From assembly GCA_002706765.1 (NCBI GenBank), contig PAJV01000072.1, positions 1-37,044 on the forward strand: 37,044 bases of DNA, read 5' to 3'. This document shows, in pieces, positions 18,818-28,562 of the stretch (position 1 is its first letter; each line of letters opens with the position of its first letter). The notes under the pieces are model-generated. The model did not search any database, had not been told where the DNA came from, and saw only the letters and a list, made by a program, of their open reading frames with translations. The translations under genes were made by a program, and so were the position numbers. This DNA is from Gimesia sp. GTDB taxonomy: Bacteria; Planctomycetota; Planctomycetia; Planctomycetales; Planctomycetaceae.

Positions 18818-21800
18818 TTACAGCATTTTAACGGCATAATACTTTCCTCCTCGGATGATGCCAATTGGTTTCCCGATGATAGTCAAAGTCTCGGGAGACA
18901 CCTTTTGAGGGGTTGCTCGCGAATTTGTAGATTGGTACTGCAAGCGTACGGAGATTCGACCGTCGAATTCTGCCCACTTGCACATAGCAAACGTCGTTTT
19001 TTGTTTTGTGGCCTTGAAAGCATTTGTTGAAGATCGAATCAAACGCAGCCGCCCATCATGCTTGTCTCTATTAGCTTTCTCAGTTATCCGCTCGAACACC
19101 AGAACAGTACCGGAGGCCAATGGAATCTTTTGGCCGTCAACTATGAAACTTCCCCGTTCTAGTTGCGGTCCGTCAATTTCAAGAAGAAAAACATCGGACC
19201 GGTCGAATCCCGTAATAGAAATGTCGACCAAGCTCGGTTTAATGGCCGCATCATCAGCGAGGGCTTCGAATAAGTACAAAGGTATCCCTTTGTCAGCGCG
19301 TTTTAATCCTGCTGGCAACTCTGCGTCAGCGGCAGGCCGTTCACCTACCGAGCTGACACACATCTCAATCGCCGACGGTAACGCTCGCTTAACTCGCAGA
19401 TGGTCGATAGGTGCCGCGTTATTTCGGCCTGCGTTATAAGCAGCCTTCGCTTCCGCCGTACCGGGAGTTTTGTGTAATAAAGCGTGAGACAAAACGATTC
19501 GACGATCCCCGAGGGACTTCACGGTCAAGTAGCCGTCATGTTGCTCGACTTTGTGATCCATGTCACGCAGATCAGTAGCAATCATAGTCAGCAGTCGTTG
19601 TTCGGTCTGCTTGTCGAGACGTGGTCGCTCTGCATCGTTAAGTACATGTTTCAGTAGCGATGATCCAAGTTCACGATCGAGATCTTGGTGCAGAAAACGA
19701 TTGTTGTAGGAGCGAAGGCACTTGTAACAGGACGATTCACAGTCACACCCCTCCAATAGGTCGATGGCCTGCCGCAAAATCGATTCCGGGTTACTGACGG
19801 CCGCTTTAACAAATCCCGCACCGCCGGGTGTCGTATCGTACAGATAAACATCAACTTCGGCTCCACTGTGTCCGCGATCGGTCTGCGCGGCGCGGTATTC
19901 AGCTCCGATGGTTGCCCGATCAATTTCCAGCTTTTCCGACGCGCAAATCGCAAGTGCTTGAGCAATCGTTGTCAGAGTTACCTTGGCGAGCGTCGATCCC
20001 GGGGGCAACAACACATCACTACCCATCTGAAGACGGAATAACGCCACGTCAGAAATAAACTTGGTTCCCAGACTGACGATTTGAGTAAAACCTTTACAGG
20101 TTGGACGATCACGGTGGTTGGGATAGGGTTTTGGGTGGTTAGCTTGATTATTCAAGTATGAGCGATCTGGGTCATGCCAACCCTTGGGTTCGATCCGGCC
20201 GCAATACAAGCAGTAAACAAAACCTCTATTTTTCAGATCTTCACTACCGCGGTTGGTTAGAAACAGCTCTTCCTTCTTTTTCCAAAGCGTGAAGCTGCGC
20301 TCACCATACTTAAATGTCTTACCAACCGAATCTCCATCATGAAAGGGGGCATTCAATTTGGCTTGGGTGGGGCGAGTGTAATCTGGCGGCTGATCAACCG
20401 CCAATTCCTCGTCCATGTCGACTGGATGAGCAAAGCCCGGTGGTTCGATCCAATAGATCGCTGGCCCCAAACCCGCTGGCTGATTACAGGATGGGCAATC
20501 AAGAACTTCGAGTTCGCGATAGATCCCACCGGGATCTTCGAGTTTCGCGTAGCCACAGCGATCACATTCGAAATACAGCTTGCGTTTTTCCCACGCCTTG
20601 TCACGCTCGCCCCTCATTGGACTGTAGATTGCGAACGAATAGTGACGCTTGCCATCAATAAAAACTTCGCGACCAGGTGCGTAACTGGACAAAGCCTGAT
20701 TGAGCCCACGTTGTGGAGCGTACTTGATGACGCTGCGATGTGCTGTTGACCGATTGCGGTCAAATACGGTCATGCTGACCACGTCGGTCGGAAAGGCATA
20801 AGACGGAAGCGTTGCAGTTTCGAATAGACGATCAAGTAGATTCAGCGTCTGTCTACCAGCATCGGGGCTCTCGGAGACATCCGAGTCCGTTGCATTGTCA
20901 CCGTCCGCTTGGATCGAAGCCTCAGGATCATCATCGCCGTAGATGTCGTCATCCTCGGCCCAATTGAAAGCAGCTTCGTTCAATTCTTCTGGAGACTGAT
21001 CCGCTTCGGGAGCTTTGTAGTCACATCCGATCTCCGTTAGCCTCGCCAATAACCGCTGTGGGATGTCCTTAATGGTTTCGGCTTCCTCGCTTTGGAAATA
21101 TTCGTCAGGTGTGATCGAATGAATTGCCTCATCGATCTTTACCTCGTTTTCTTTTAGCCAAGACTGCAGCCCACGGAAACTGAATTGATCCTCGCCCCCG
21201 GTACGGAAGTCTTCGACTCGTCCCAATGACGAGAAGATGTTCGAACTAGTAGCCGATTGTTGACCGTCGCGAATACGCTCTCGCTGATACATGCTTAAGA
21301 TCAATGCGTAGCCGTGACGACGTACAATTTCCGCGTTTTCGAGGTTCAGCACCGGGTCGGTCACCGGACCACTAATCATTTCCGCCGGATACTTGAAATA
21401 ACGTTGATCGTGAGTCCCTTGGTCTGCATACGTGATAACGGTCGAAAGCGAAGCCCCGCGCCGACCAGCGCGACCGGCACGTTGTTGATAGTTTGATCGG
21501 TTGGGCGGAACATTGCGTAGTGACACAGCTGTCAAACTACCAATGTCGATCCCCACCTCCATCGTGGTCGTGCAACTGAGGATATCGACGATGCCACCGG
21601 ATTCATCACCAGGCCCCTGGACGTCCAGATCTTGAAACCGCATCTCATGCCATTCGGCACGCGAAAACGCGTCTTGGGCGTCGATGGCTCCTATAGCTGC
21701 GGTGTGCTCTTCAGCAACAAAAGGACGAAGCTTACCTGAATTCTGGTCGAGGTCTTTTCGGAAGAAACCCTTCCGAGTTAAAAAGACATCGTCTAGCGTT

Positions 21801-24800
21801 TTGTTTCCGGAAAAAAGGGATTGCAGCGAATCGACGCTACCGCACTCGGGACATATATTTAGATAAAACGGATGGTTTGGGATCGCGAACGTGCAAACGT
21901 CGCAGCGAACCCAGTCTTTGAAGTCGAGATCAATCGCAACTCGTTTCGGGTCGACGAGATATCCGTCGGCACGGTTGTTGGTCCCAAGCCGCTCTTGAAA
22001 GAAACGAGCCCAAGGTCCATCACCTTGTTGACCGCCAGCGAGCTGCTGCCGATAGAAAGCAGCTCCAATACGTGGCTCCATTAGCTTCTGAAAGCGTCCT
22101 GCAGTAACTCTCAATCGAATGCCGCTTTCTTTGTTACCGATCCAATCGGCCGGTGTTCCAGTTAGCCGAACGGCGCGCTCTCTTGCCATCCTTGACAGCC
22201 AGAATTCCAACAAGCCACTCCGCCGGTCGTCATCGGATCCGATCGACTCAGGAGTTTCAGGAGCCGGTAATTCAGTCATACTCTCTTTCAGATAGTCAGA
22301 TAGCAACGGTGTCAAACATCCGATCGCCAAACTGTGAAGACCTGAAAGGGGATTAAATAACACCTCGTAGAGCGAGATTAAAATGTCGGCTGGCGTTCGT
22401 TCGGCAATCTTAGCCGATTCCTCTTCAAACGCCTTAAGCTTTGCCGTCTTTGAGAGGTAGAGCGATTTGGCTAGTTTTAGGTCTTGTTGAAATGACTGCT
22501 GTTCCGTGTCTTTGAGTTGTGGGCGTAACTCCACGCCTTGTTCGTGAGCACCGCAAAGCAACGCGAGATAAACATGCTCGATCGCAACATTGCGAGTATC
22601 GCCATCGAACCAGCGATCTGCGACATATCGCAAGCCATGAATTAGTAGAGGCCGGACTGCATCACGTAACGAGTTCGATTTCAACTTGCCGGCTAGTCGG
22701 GAAGCCGGCTGCCGTCCATCGGAAAACACTAGAAGTTTTCGCCCCTGTAGCGGAGTTTCGTTACCGGGTATTGGTGGCTGTGACATCAATTGCGCAGACA
22801 CAAGGTGTTGGAAGGGCTCATCGCCCTTGGTTGCCATGTTTGAGATTCCTGAAAATCGATCATTACATTTCGGGCATTTCTCGAACATGCCCGCCTTGCG
22901 ATTGCCAGCCGGGGCTTCCGCCGGGATATAGACCTGACGAGCAGATCCAGAGTCAACATCGTTCTGAAACAGACGTCCCGTGATTGGTTCCAGATACATC
23001 TCTCGCGTGGACTGCGAATCATCATCCTGTGATTCAACTTCCTCTGGATCGTCCAAACACAGGTGAATGGGAACGACCGTATCCATAGAATCATCCACTT
23101 CGCCGACATCTTCGGTCCACAAATAAGTTGGCCTTCGTACGCTTTGTGTATACGCCTGAAACATTGCGGTTCCGCAGTTGCGGCAAGCCAAAAGTTCAAA
23201 TACACGTCTGCCGCACTCGCACTCTCGTCGGGGTTGCACGTAGAGTTTTCCGGTAACGCCTTGTCCTCGCTGCTCATCTGGTAGCGCTGAGCACTCCGGA
23301 TCGCTGCACGCCCAGATGCCAGGGATGCCGCGAAAAAAACGATGGACTCGTGCGGCCAATAACGGCGTGTCACCGGGTTTGTTACGAGACATTGAGGCCG
23401 CTTCGACCAGAATATCTGTGGCTACTTGAGCCTGTTGTGGCGAGCTGTCCGGGAACAGCCTTGAGGCTAAACGCCGGATTTCTTGCGCCCCCAGTTCCGC
23501 CTTCGTTTCTAGGTCATCATTGCACAGAGTGGAAGATGTCAGATTAATAAGCCGACCGGTCACCCCGAAATCAACCAGAATGTCGTAAAGAATTCGGGAC
23601 AGTCCAAAATGGACGCTCTTTTCAGTCGAAACTACGGCATCATTGGCTGTCATGCACTCGACGTGGCCTTGAGTTCGACATGCTGAAATTTCAGCGACCG
23701 GGTCGGAACAATCCAATGAGACGACTGAAAGAAACGCGTTCTCGGTTTCCTTCTCTCTACCGTTACCGATCTGCATCGTCTCTTCGACAAACCCGCCACC
23801 TTCGACCATTCCGAGGACGGTGACTCGGCAACGTGCTTTCCCTGCTTCATTCCCCTTCGAAATGATTATATATTTCGCAGCCGTGATAGGGCGGCTGGAG
23901 AGATTTAATAACGACACGATCGATTTGAAACGTGTTTTTGCATCCTCGGCGAGAAGCCCCGTCAGCGGAATCTTCGCCAGTGCGTCCGCCAAATCTTTGT
24001 CACCGGCTTGCGATGGAACCTTCGACTCTTTGTCACCATTGATCCAAACAAAACGCTCGCTCTCTGTCCCAGTCAGCCCGGCCGCAAACGTTGTCGCCTG
24101 TTCTCCATCTTCGAATGATGCACTGGTCGTGATGACTTGAAACTGCTGTGCAGATAGGTCAAGACGGTGACGTAATCGACGAATCAACATCGCAACCTCG
24201 GTCCCTTGAGCACCGCGATACAGGTGTGCTTCGTCGAGTACGAGAATAAAACGTTCGTTCGGATTGGCGACAAAGTAGTCTCGGGTCTGCTGAAAAATCG
24301 ACCGTTCGATCGGTCGCAGCATCATGTATTCCAACATCGAATAGTTCGTCACCAACAGGTCCGGAGGAGCCACTTGGATCTCATGGCGGGTGAGCAGCTC
24401 GGTATCGTCAGGTCTTTCGATCGCGCGTCGTAAGTTCCCATTGGGATCCTTCCACGGTCCACTCACACCCAACCATCCTGCCAATCCTGGTTGGTTGCCG
24501 ACATCTTTGGTCGGCCACTTGCCCATCACACGCATTGAGTCGAGTAAGTCTTTGGCTTGTGAATCGCCATCACCAGCCCGCCGTTCCAAGTTCACAAAAA
24601 ACTGTAGCCCGCCGAGCTTTTGCGATAGGCGTCTGTTGTCATCTGGAATGACACCGGGGAACGGAGTCCGGCTAGTGTAGCGTCCAAACTTCGCCGGCCG
24701 GCCGCCGCATTGCTTGAACCAGTCACGAGTGGTGGGGGAACCAAATAGACGCCTCAAGCGAGAAAGCTGATCGTTGACTAGTGCGTTCATTGGATATAGT

Positions 24801-25246
24801 AGCAACGTTCGAACTGCGCGGGTTTGAAACGAGCCTGACGAAGATGCCGCCTCACCAGCCAATCTACCGACAATTGGCAGCAGAAAGGTTTCCGTCTTTC
24901 CAGACCCCGTTCCTGTTGTCACGATCGTGTGGTGTAAATCGTCATCTAAAACTGCTTCCAATGCGTCGGCTTGGTGTTGATGGGGCTGTGGAAACACGAC
25001 CCGGCCGCCTTCCTCGGTCGCTAAGTATGTGAGCAACTGCGCTGCCTCGCTTGGGATGTTGAGCTCGTCGTACGGTTTGCCAGCTTTGTAACGAGCCGAA
25101 CTTTCAATGAATGGTGCATGGCAAAGCACCTCTGGCTGTTCCAGCAGCTCACGCCGCAACTGCACCAGGTGCGGATTGGAAAGGTGATACGCCGATTCGA
25201 TATAGGCAAGCAACCGCTTTCGGATAGACTCAAGTTCAGTGTACAT
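18818..25246 (-). CDS. Giant DEAD/DEAH helicase with zinc clusters and DUF1998-like C-terminus (DruE/MrfA-like)
   Basis: This 2142-aa superfamily 2 helicase has Walker A TGTGSGKT at 111-118, DEAH at 338-341 (VLDEAHLYRG) and a motif VI region QQRAGRAGRRGASLS. Several CxxC pairs follow: CRNCG, CPKCNDRF, CDVC...CPEC, CDRCGYAK and CLYCGRIEP. The C-terminal part has YDTTPGGAGFVKA and then C1834-D-C1836 and C1840-Y-K-C1843, the four-cysteine cluster of DUF1998 and MrfA-type helicases. The architecture and size fit DruE of Druantia; DISARM splits the same parts into DrmA and DrmB. It is expected to translocate on DNA as the motor of a defence complex. The middle holds an acidic low-complexity stretch (WAEDDDIYGDDDPEAS). 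The ATG at 25246 has no clear Shine-Dalgarno, though a 42-bp gap follows the SNF2 gene. Exact family is uncertain. Confidence 0.9.
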   Translation of the reverse strand: MYTELESIRKRLLAYIESAYHLSNPHLVQLRRELLEQPEVLCHAPFIESSARYKAGKPYDELNIPSEAAQLLTYLATEEGGRVVFPQPHQHQADALEAVLDDDLHHTIVTTGTGSGKTETFLLPIVGRLAGEAASSSGSFQTRAVRTLLLYPMNALVNDQLSRLRRLFGSPTTRDWFKQCGGRPAKFGRYTSRTPFPGVIPDDNRRLSQKLGGLQFFVNLERRAGDGDSQAKDLLDSMRVMGKWPTKDVGNQPGLAGWLGVSGPWKDPNGNLRRAIERPDDTELLTRHEIQVAPPDLLVTNYSMLEYMMLRPIERSIFQQTRDYFVANPNERFILVLDEAHLYRGAQGTEVAMLIRRLRHRLDLSAQQFQVITTSASFEDGEQATTFAAGLTGTESERFVWINGDKESKVPSQAGDKDLADALAKIPLTGLLAEDAKTRFKSIVSLLNLSSRPITAAKYIIISKGNEAGKARCRVTVLGMVEGGGFVEETMQIGNGREKETENAFLSVVSLDCSDPVAEISACRTQGHVECMTANDAVVSTEKSVHFGLSRILYDILVDFGVTGRLINLTSSTLCNDDLETKAELGAQEIRRLASRLFPDSSPQQAQVATDILVEAASMSRNKPGDTPLLAARVHRFFRGIPGIWACSDPECSALPDEQRGQGVTGKLYVQPRRECECGRRVFELLACRNCGTAMFQAYTQSVRRPTYLWTEDVGEVDDSMDTVVPIHLCLDDPEEVESQDDDSQSTREMYLEPITGRLFQNDVDSGSARQVYIPAEAPAGNRKAGMFEKCPKCNDRFSGISNMATKGDEPFQHLVSAQLMSQPPIPGNETPLQGRKLLVFSDGRQPASRLAGKLKSNSLRDAVRPLLIHGLRYVADRWFDGDTRNVAIEHVYLALLCGAHEQGVELRPQLKDTEQQSFQQDLKLAKSLYLSKTAKLKAFEEESAKIAERTPADILISLYEVLFNPLSGLHSLAIGCLTPLLSDYLKESMTELPAPETPESIGSDDDRRSGLLEFWLSRMARERAVRLTGTPADWIGNKESGIRLRVTAGRFQKLMEPRIGAAFYRQQLAGGQQGDGPWARFFQERLGTNNRADGYLVDPKRVAIDLDFKDWVRCDVCTFAIPNHPFYLNICPECGSVDSLQSLFSGNKTLDDVFLTRKGFFRKDLDQNSGKLRPFVAEEHTAAIGAIDAQDAFSRAEWHEMRFQDLDVQGPGDESGGIVDILSCTTTMEVGIDIGSLTAVSLRNVPPNRSNYQQRAGRAGRRGASLSTVITYADQGTHDQRYFKYPAEMISGPVTDPVLNLENAEIVRRHGYALILSMYQRERIRDGQQSATSSNIFSSLGRVEDFRTGGEDQFSFRGLQSWLKENEVKIDEAIHSITPDEYFQSEEAETIKDIPQRLLARLTEIGCDYKAPEADQSPEELNEAAFNWAEDDDIYGDDDPEASIQADGDNATDSDVSESPDAGRQTLNLLDRLFETATLPSYAFPTDVVSMTVFDRNRSTAHRSVIKYAPQRGLNQALSSYAPGREVFIDGKRHYSFAIYSPMRGERDKAWEKRKLYFECDRCGYAKLEDPGGIYRELEVLDCPSCNQPAGLGPAIYWIEPPGFAHPVDMDEELAVDQPPDYTRPTQAKLNAPFHDGDSVGKTFKYGERSFTLWKKKEELFLTNRGSEDLKNRGFVYCLYCGRIEPKGWHDPDRSYLNNQANHPKPYPNHRDRPTCKGFTQIVSLGTKFISDVALFRLQMGSDVLLPPGSTLAKVTLTTIAQALAICASEKLEIDRATIGAEYRAAQTDRGHSGAEVDVYLYDTTPGGAGFVKAAVSNPESILRQAIDLLEGCDCESSCYKCLRSYNNRFLHQDLDRELGSSLLKHVLNDAERPRLDKQTEQRLLTMIATDLRDMDHKVEQHDGYLTVKSLGDRRIVLSHALLHKTPGTAEAKAAYNAGRNNAAPIDHLRVKRALPSAIEMCVSSVGERPAADAELPAGLKRADKGIPLYLFEALADDAAIKPSLVDISITGFDRSDVFLLEIDGPQLERGSFIVDGQKIPLASGTVLVFERITEKANRDKHDGRLRLIRSSTNAFKATKQKTTFAMCKWAEFDGRISVRLQYQSTNSRATPQKVSPETLTIIGKPIGIIRGGKYYAVKML

Positions 25247-25288
25247 GATGCAGAAGCGCTTTCTTACTGGGGTTCTAGGGAATGAACG

Positions 25289-28200
25289 TCATTTGCGAAT
25301 CTCCGGTTGGGTAATGCCAGCTAACTCGCTTTCAGTCTGACTAGCTTGCGCCTCCGTGTCATTTTCTTCCGGCAGTGGTATGGGATCGTATTCCATTTCA
25401 ATGACCGCCGTACATTGCAACTGGACGGTCGATTTATCTGGAGATTGGAGATGTTTCAAACTCTTTTGCAGCATCGCTATTCGAATCTCGTAGCTGCGCT
25501 TTGTCAGTTCGCACTCCTCCTGAAGACGCTTCATCCGAGGCTGATAATTATTGGTGATGGCCTGAAGGTTGGCATCAGACGCATCATTATTTCGTCGATT
25601 AATCTCTTTCTCGATCTCTTCGATTGCGGCCTCTAATACCCACAATCGATCATGCATTTCTATTAGTAGGATTTCTTGCCGCTCTGCGATCGCTTCTTCG
25701 AAGCTTTCCATGCCGGAGGCCCAGTGAGCTTTCGTGCTGTCCAGGATCTTAGTGACACAGGAAGGGGGCAGATTTTTTAAGTAGTTGCTCGACAACGACT
25801 TTCGTTCCGCGTAAGGCCGTTCATCCTTGCGCCAATTGGCTCTCCAAAGATCCGCAGCAACTTGTTTGTCGCATGGTTCCACAGGTTTTCCTGGTTCCCA
25901 TCGCCAAGCCAAGCAATTTAAAAATGCTGTTCGCTGTATACGAATGAACCGGGCGTCTGAACAAAGGCCGGCATAAAGTTTCTTGGCAGTTCTTGATCTT
26001 ATTGCCCCCTGTAACGTCCCGATGGCAGGCGCGGTATCCGCGAGGAGATGCTGATTCACATCAAAACCATCATAGTAAAAAGCAGGGTCAATATAGCCAA
26101 CTCCGCAGAGGTAGGTACCTCGGGTAAGGTCAGTTCCATTTGGATAATGACGTTTGCCTAGTGCATAAATCTTGATTCCGAAAGGCTGATCAGTCCTGCC
26201 GGCAGTGCAAAAGGTCTCCACAAGATCTTGATGAACTCTTGAACCGAAAGACAAAAACTGAAGAACCTCGCGTCGAGGATTACCGTCCCGATCTTTACCA
26301 GTCTTTACTTTTGTCCGAGGAGGTCGCTGAATGTTACCGCGGGCGATGAAAAATGGTGGAAAGGGATGATTTTTGTCTTGAACGGAATCCAACTTAATAT
26401 TGACTGATTTGTCTTGACCGAGGGTATAAAACGTTAGACCTCGGCGCCCTCCCTCTTGCTTCTTTCCAGGAAATGTGGAGACATTAATCCATTTGTGATT
26501 GCGTAGCAGTCTGATCCAGCGTGCCAATGCCTCTTCGCTTGGTGATGTGACATAACCAAGTGGACGAGTCTGACAAAGAACAGGCCCTATATTGAATCTC
26601 CGAGAAACTTGGAAGTGAAGTTCCACGGCATGCGGGACTGTCCATGGCGATCCTGACGGAGCAGCGGTTTCCTTTGAGCCGCTCGGTCGAATTGGATTCG
26701 TCACATCATCTTGTTCATCACCTAAGTCAAATTCTAACGGGTATAATATATTGTTTGATTCTGATAAAGCTGGTAGCGTCCTAGATTCGATGTCATATGA
26801 TATCTGTTCCAGCAGGCGACGCTCGGGGTCAATTGCAGTCTCAAATATTCTGTATTCATCCAAAACTTCCTGAACCCCGATAGTTGGATCTCCTCGGCGA
26901 TGCAAAACCAAGATGTGGACAGGTTTAGGGCGGCTATTCGGTCGTTCGGGATCAACAAAATCCCGTCCCAGTCGATCTACGCGGCCAATCCATTGGTCGA
27001 CGTCTTCAGGCTTCCAGGGCAAAGCGTAGAAGACTAAAGCGTCCGCAGCTTGCAGATTATACGACTGCCGGTACACGTTGTGAGCGATCAATAGCTGGTC
27101 GTCTGACTCCTCAAAGGAACGCAGACTTGAATTGGCAAAGTTGCGAAGTGTTTGCGAATCCAGTGTCTCGTCAACCGATAGATCTCCTATGCGTTCATCT
27201 TTCGCCAACACTGTTTTCAATTCGATTCGGTTTCTTCGTGATCCCACTGTAGGAATTCTCCAAGTAAGCTCGTCGCTCAACTCTTGAACTGTCGCATTGT
27301 CTTCTGCGGCAATAACGACCTTTCGCGTTGGATCGTCTTGCCAAAATCGAACCAGCCAATCGACCATGCAATCCAAACGCGAGTCTGCATATTCACGTCG
27401 AGACAATTCGCTAACCATCTGGAGTTGTGATTCATCTTCTGTTTCGCCCCGCCTCAATTGGATTAGGCGATTTTGCAGGCTCTGGCCGCCTAAAGAGGTT
27501 CGTTGTAAAAGGGCAGATGCGGCCCGCCGATGTTGAGGTTCCAGATGGTTCTGCAAAAAAACACCAACATATTTTAAAGAAGCTTGCATTCGATCTCGTT
27601 CGGCGGATGTTGCCTCGATGACTATTCTTTTGAGACGCCGACGTGGCAAATGATCAGGAAAATCGGTGCGATAGGAACGCAGCACGTTGCGGTATTGCCA
27701 TCGAGTCTCCGCAAGAATACGAATGCGTCGATATTCTGCGAATGATTGGTACGTCTCGGATACACCGCAAGGTTTGATGTTCGTCTCCAGTCGACCGTTT
27801 ACAACCTCGAGAGTATGCCGCATGAACATATCGTATACAAGTCCCAGCGCCTTGTCATGAAGGTCACCAATTCGACTACGCGACCAATCGAGGTCTTCAT
27901 GCAGCAAACCGTCATCGGCATCACGTCTTGCCCGCTCGATTCGATCTGGTTCTAGGATTTGTAGTAATTCGAGAAATCGACGCATATCGCGAAGGTTCGG
28001 TGACGCGGTAAGTAGCAACAAGTAAGTGAAGTCTGTCGAATTAGAAGCAACAAAGCGGAGCGTGTCCTGCTTTAAACTCTGTGGTTCGTCCAAAATCAGA
28101 AGATCAAATTGATCGGTGGCAAGCGCCTCAGAAGGTTTGCTGATTTCAGTATCATCGATGACATGGAACCAGTCATCGCCGACGGTTTCATTCCCCAATT

Positions 28201-28537
28201 CTGCAATACATTGTGCTCTCCAAGCAATTTCATCTATCCATTGATTCTTCAATTCTGTTCGAGGGACAACGATACGCACACGCAGCTTTCCGGCTTGCAA
28301 ACGTAAAGCATTTGCTATCATCAACGCCTGGATGGTCTTTCCCATCCCAACTTCATCTGCGATCAAATGATGGATACGAGTAGACGACAGAATCCTTTGC
28401 ACATTCTGAACCTGATGTGGATAAAACTGGGCTCGGATGCCCGATGCCCCACTGATCGGACATGCAAGATACTCCACATGTCGTCTTAACGCTTGCACGC
28501 CGTGCATTAACAATTCGAACTTTTCGATTTCAGTCAT
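25289..28537 (-). CDS. SNF2/RapA-type ATPase with C-terminal coiled coil
   Basis: The protein is 1082 aa from the ATG at 28537. Alternative starts at 28582 and 28636 would overlap the preceding gene by 20 or 74 bp, and no candidate has a strong Shine-Dalgarno. The SNF2 motor spans about 35-560: Walker A DEVGMGKT at 61-68, DEPQ at 150-153 in place of DEAH, LLTASPNLRDM as motif III and DQWIGRVDRLGRD as motif VI. The rest is not recognised until a long coiled coil in the last 150 residues (EEIEKEINRRNNDASDANLQ and on). Comparable SNF2 ATPases occur in DISARM (DrmD), Dpd (DpdE) and Zorya (ZorD); from memory the N-terminal motor looks closest to DpdE. It probably moves along duplex DNA and remodels or recruits partners. 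It lies second in the operon, 25 bp after the 1017-aa gene. Confidence 0.88.
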   Translation of the reverse strand: MTEIEKFELLMHGVQALRRHVEYLACPISGASGIRAQFYPHQVQNVQRILSSTRIHHLIADEVGMGKTIQALMIANALRLQAGKLRVRIVVPRTELKNQWIDEIAWRAQCIAELGNETVGDDWFHVIDDTEISKPSEALATDQFDLLILDEPQSLKQDTLRFVASNSTDFTYLLLLTASPNLRDMRRFLELLQILEPDRIERARRDADDGLLHEDLDWSRSRIGDLHDKALGLVYDMFMRHTLEVVNGRLETNIKPCGVSETYQSFAEYRRIRILAETRWQYRNVLRSYRTDFPDHLPRRRLKRIVIEATSAERDRMQASLKYVGVFLQNHLEPQHRRAASALLQRTSLGGQSLQNRLIQLRRGETEDESQLQMVSELSRREYADSRLDCMVDWLVRFWQDDPTRKVVIAAEDNATVQELSDELTWRIPTVGSRRNRIELKTVLAKDERIGDLSVDETLDSQTLRNFANSSLRSFEESDDQLLIAHNVYRQSYNLQAADALVFYALPWKPEDVDQWIGRVDRLGRDFVDPERPNSRPKPVHILVLHRRGDPTIGVQEVLDEYRIFETAIDPERRLLEQISYDIESRTLPALSESNNILYPLEFDLGDEQDDVTNPIRPSGSKETAAPSGSPWTVPHAVELHFQVSRRFNIGPVLCQTRPLGYVTSPSEEALARWIRLLRNHKWINVSTFPGKKQEGGRRGLTFYTLGQDKSVNIKLDSVQDKNHPFPPFFIARGNIQRPPRTKVKTGKDRDGNPRREVLQFLSFGSRVHQDLVETFCTAGRTDQPFGIKIYALGKRHYPNGTDLTRGTYLCGVGYIDPAFYYDGFDVNQHLLADTAPAIGTLQGAIRSRTAKKLYAGLCSDARFIRIQRTAFLNCLAWRWEPGKPVEPCDKQVAADLWRANWRKDERPYAERKSLSSNYLKNLPPSCVTKILDSTKAHWASGMESFEEAIAERQEILLIEMHDRLWVLEAAIEEIEKEINRRNNDASDANLQAITNNYQPRMKRLQEECELTKRSYEIRIAMLQKSLKHLQSPDKSTVQLQCTAVIEMEYDPIPLPEENDTEAQASQTESELAGITQPEIRK

Positions 28538-28562
28538 GAGAATAATATTCCAGTTCGCACGT

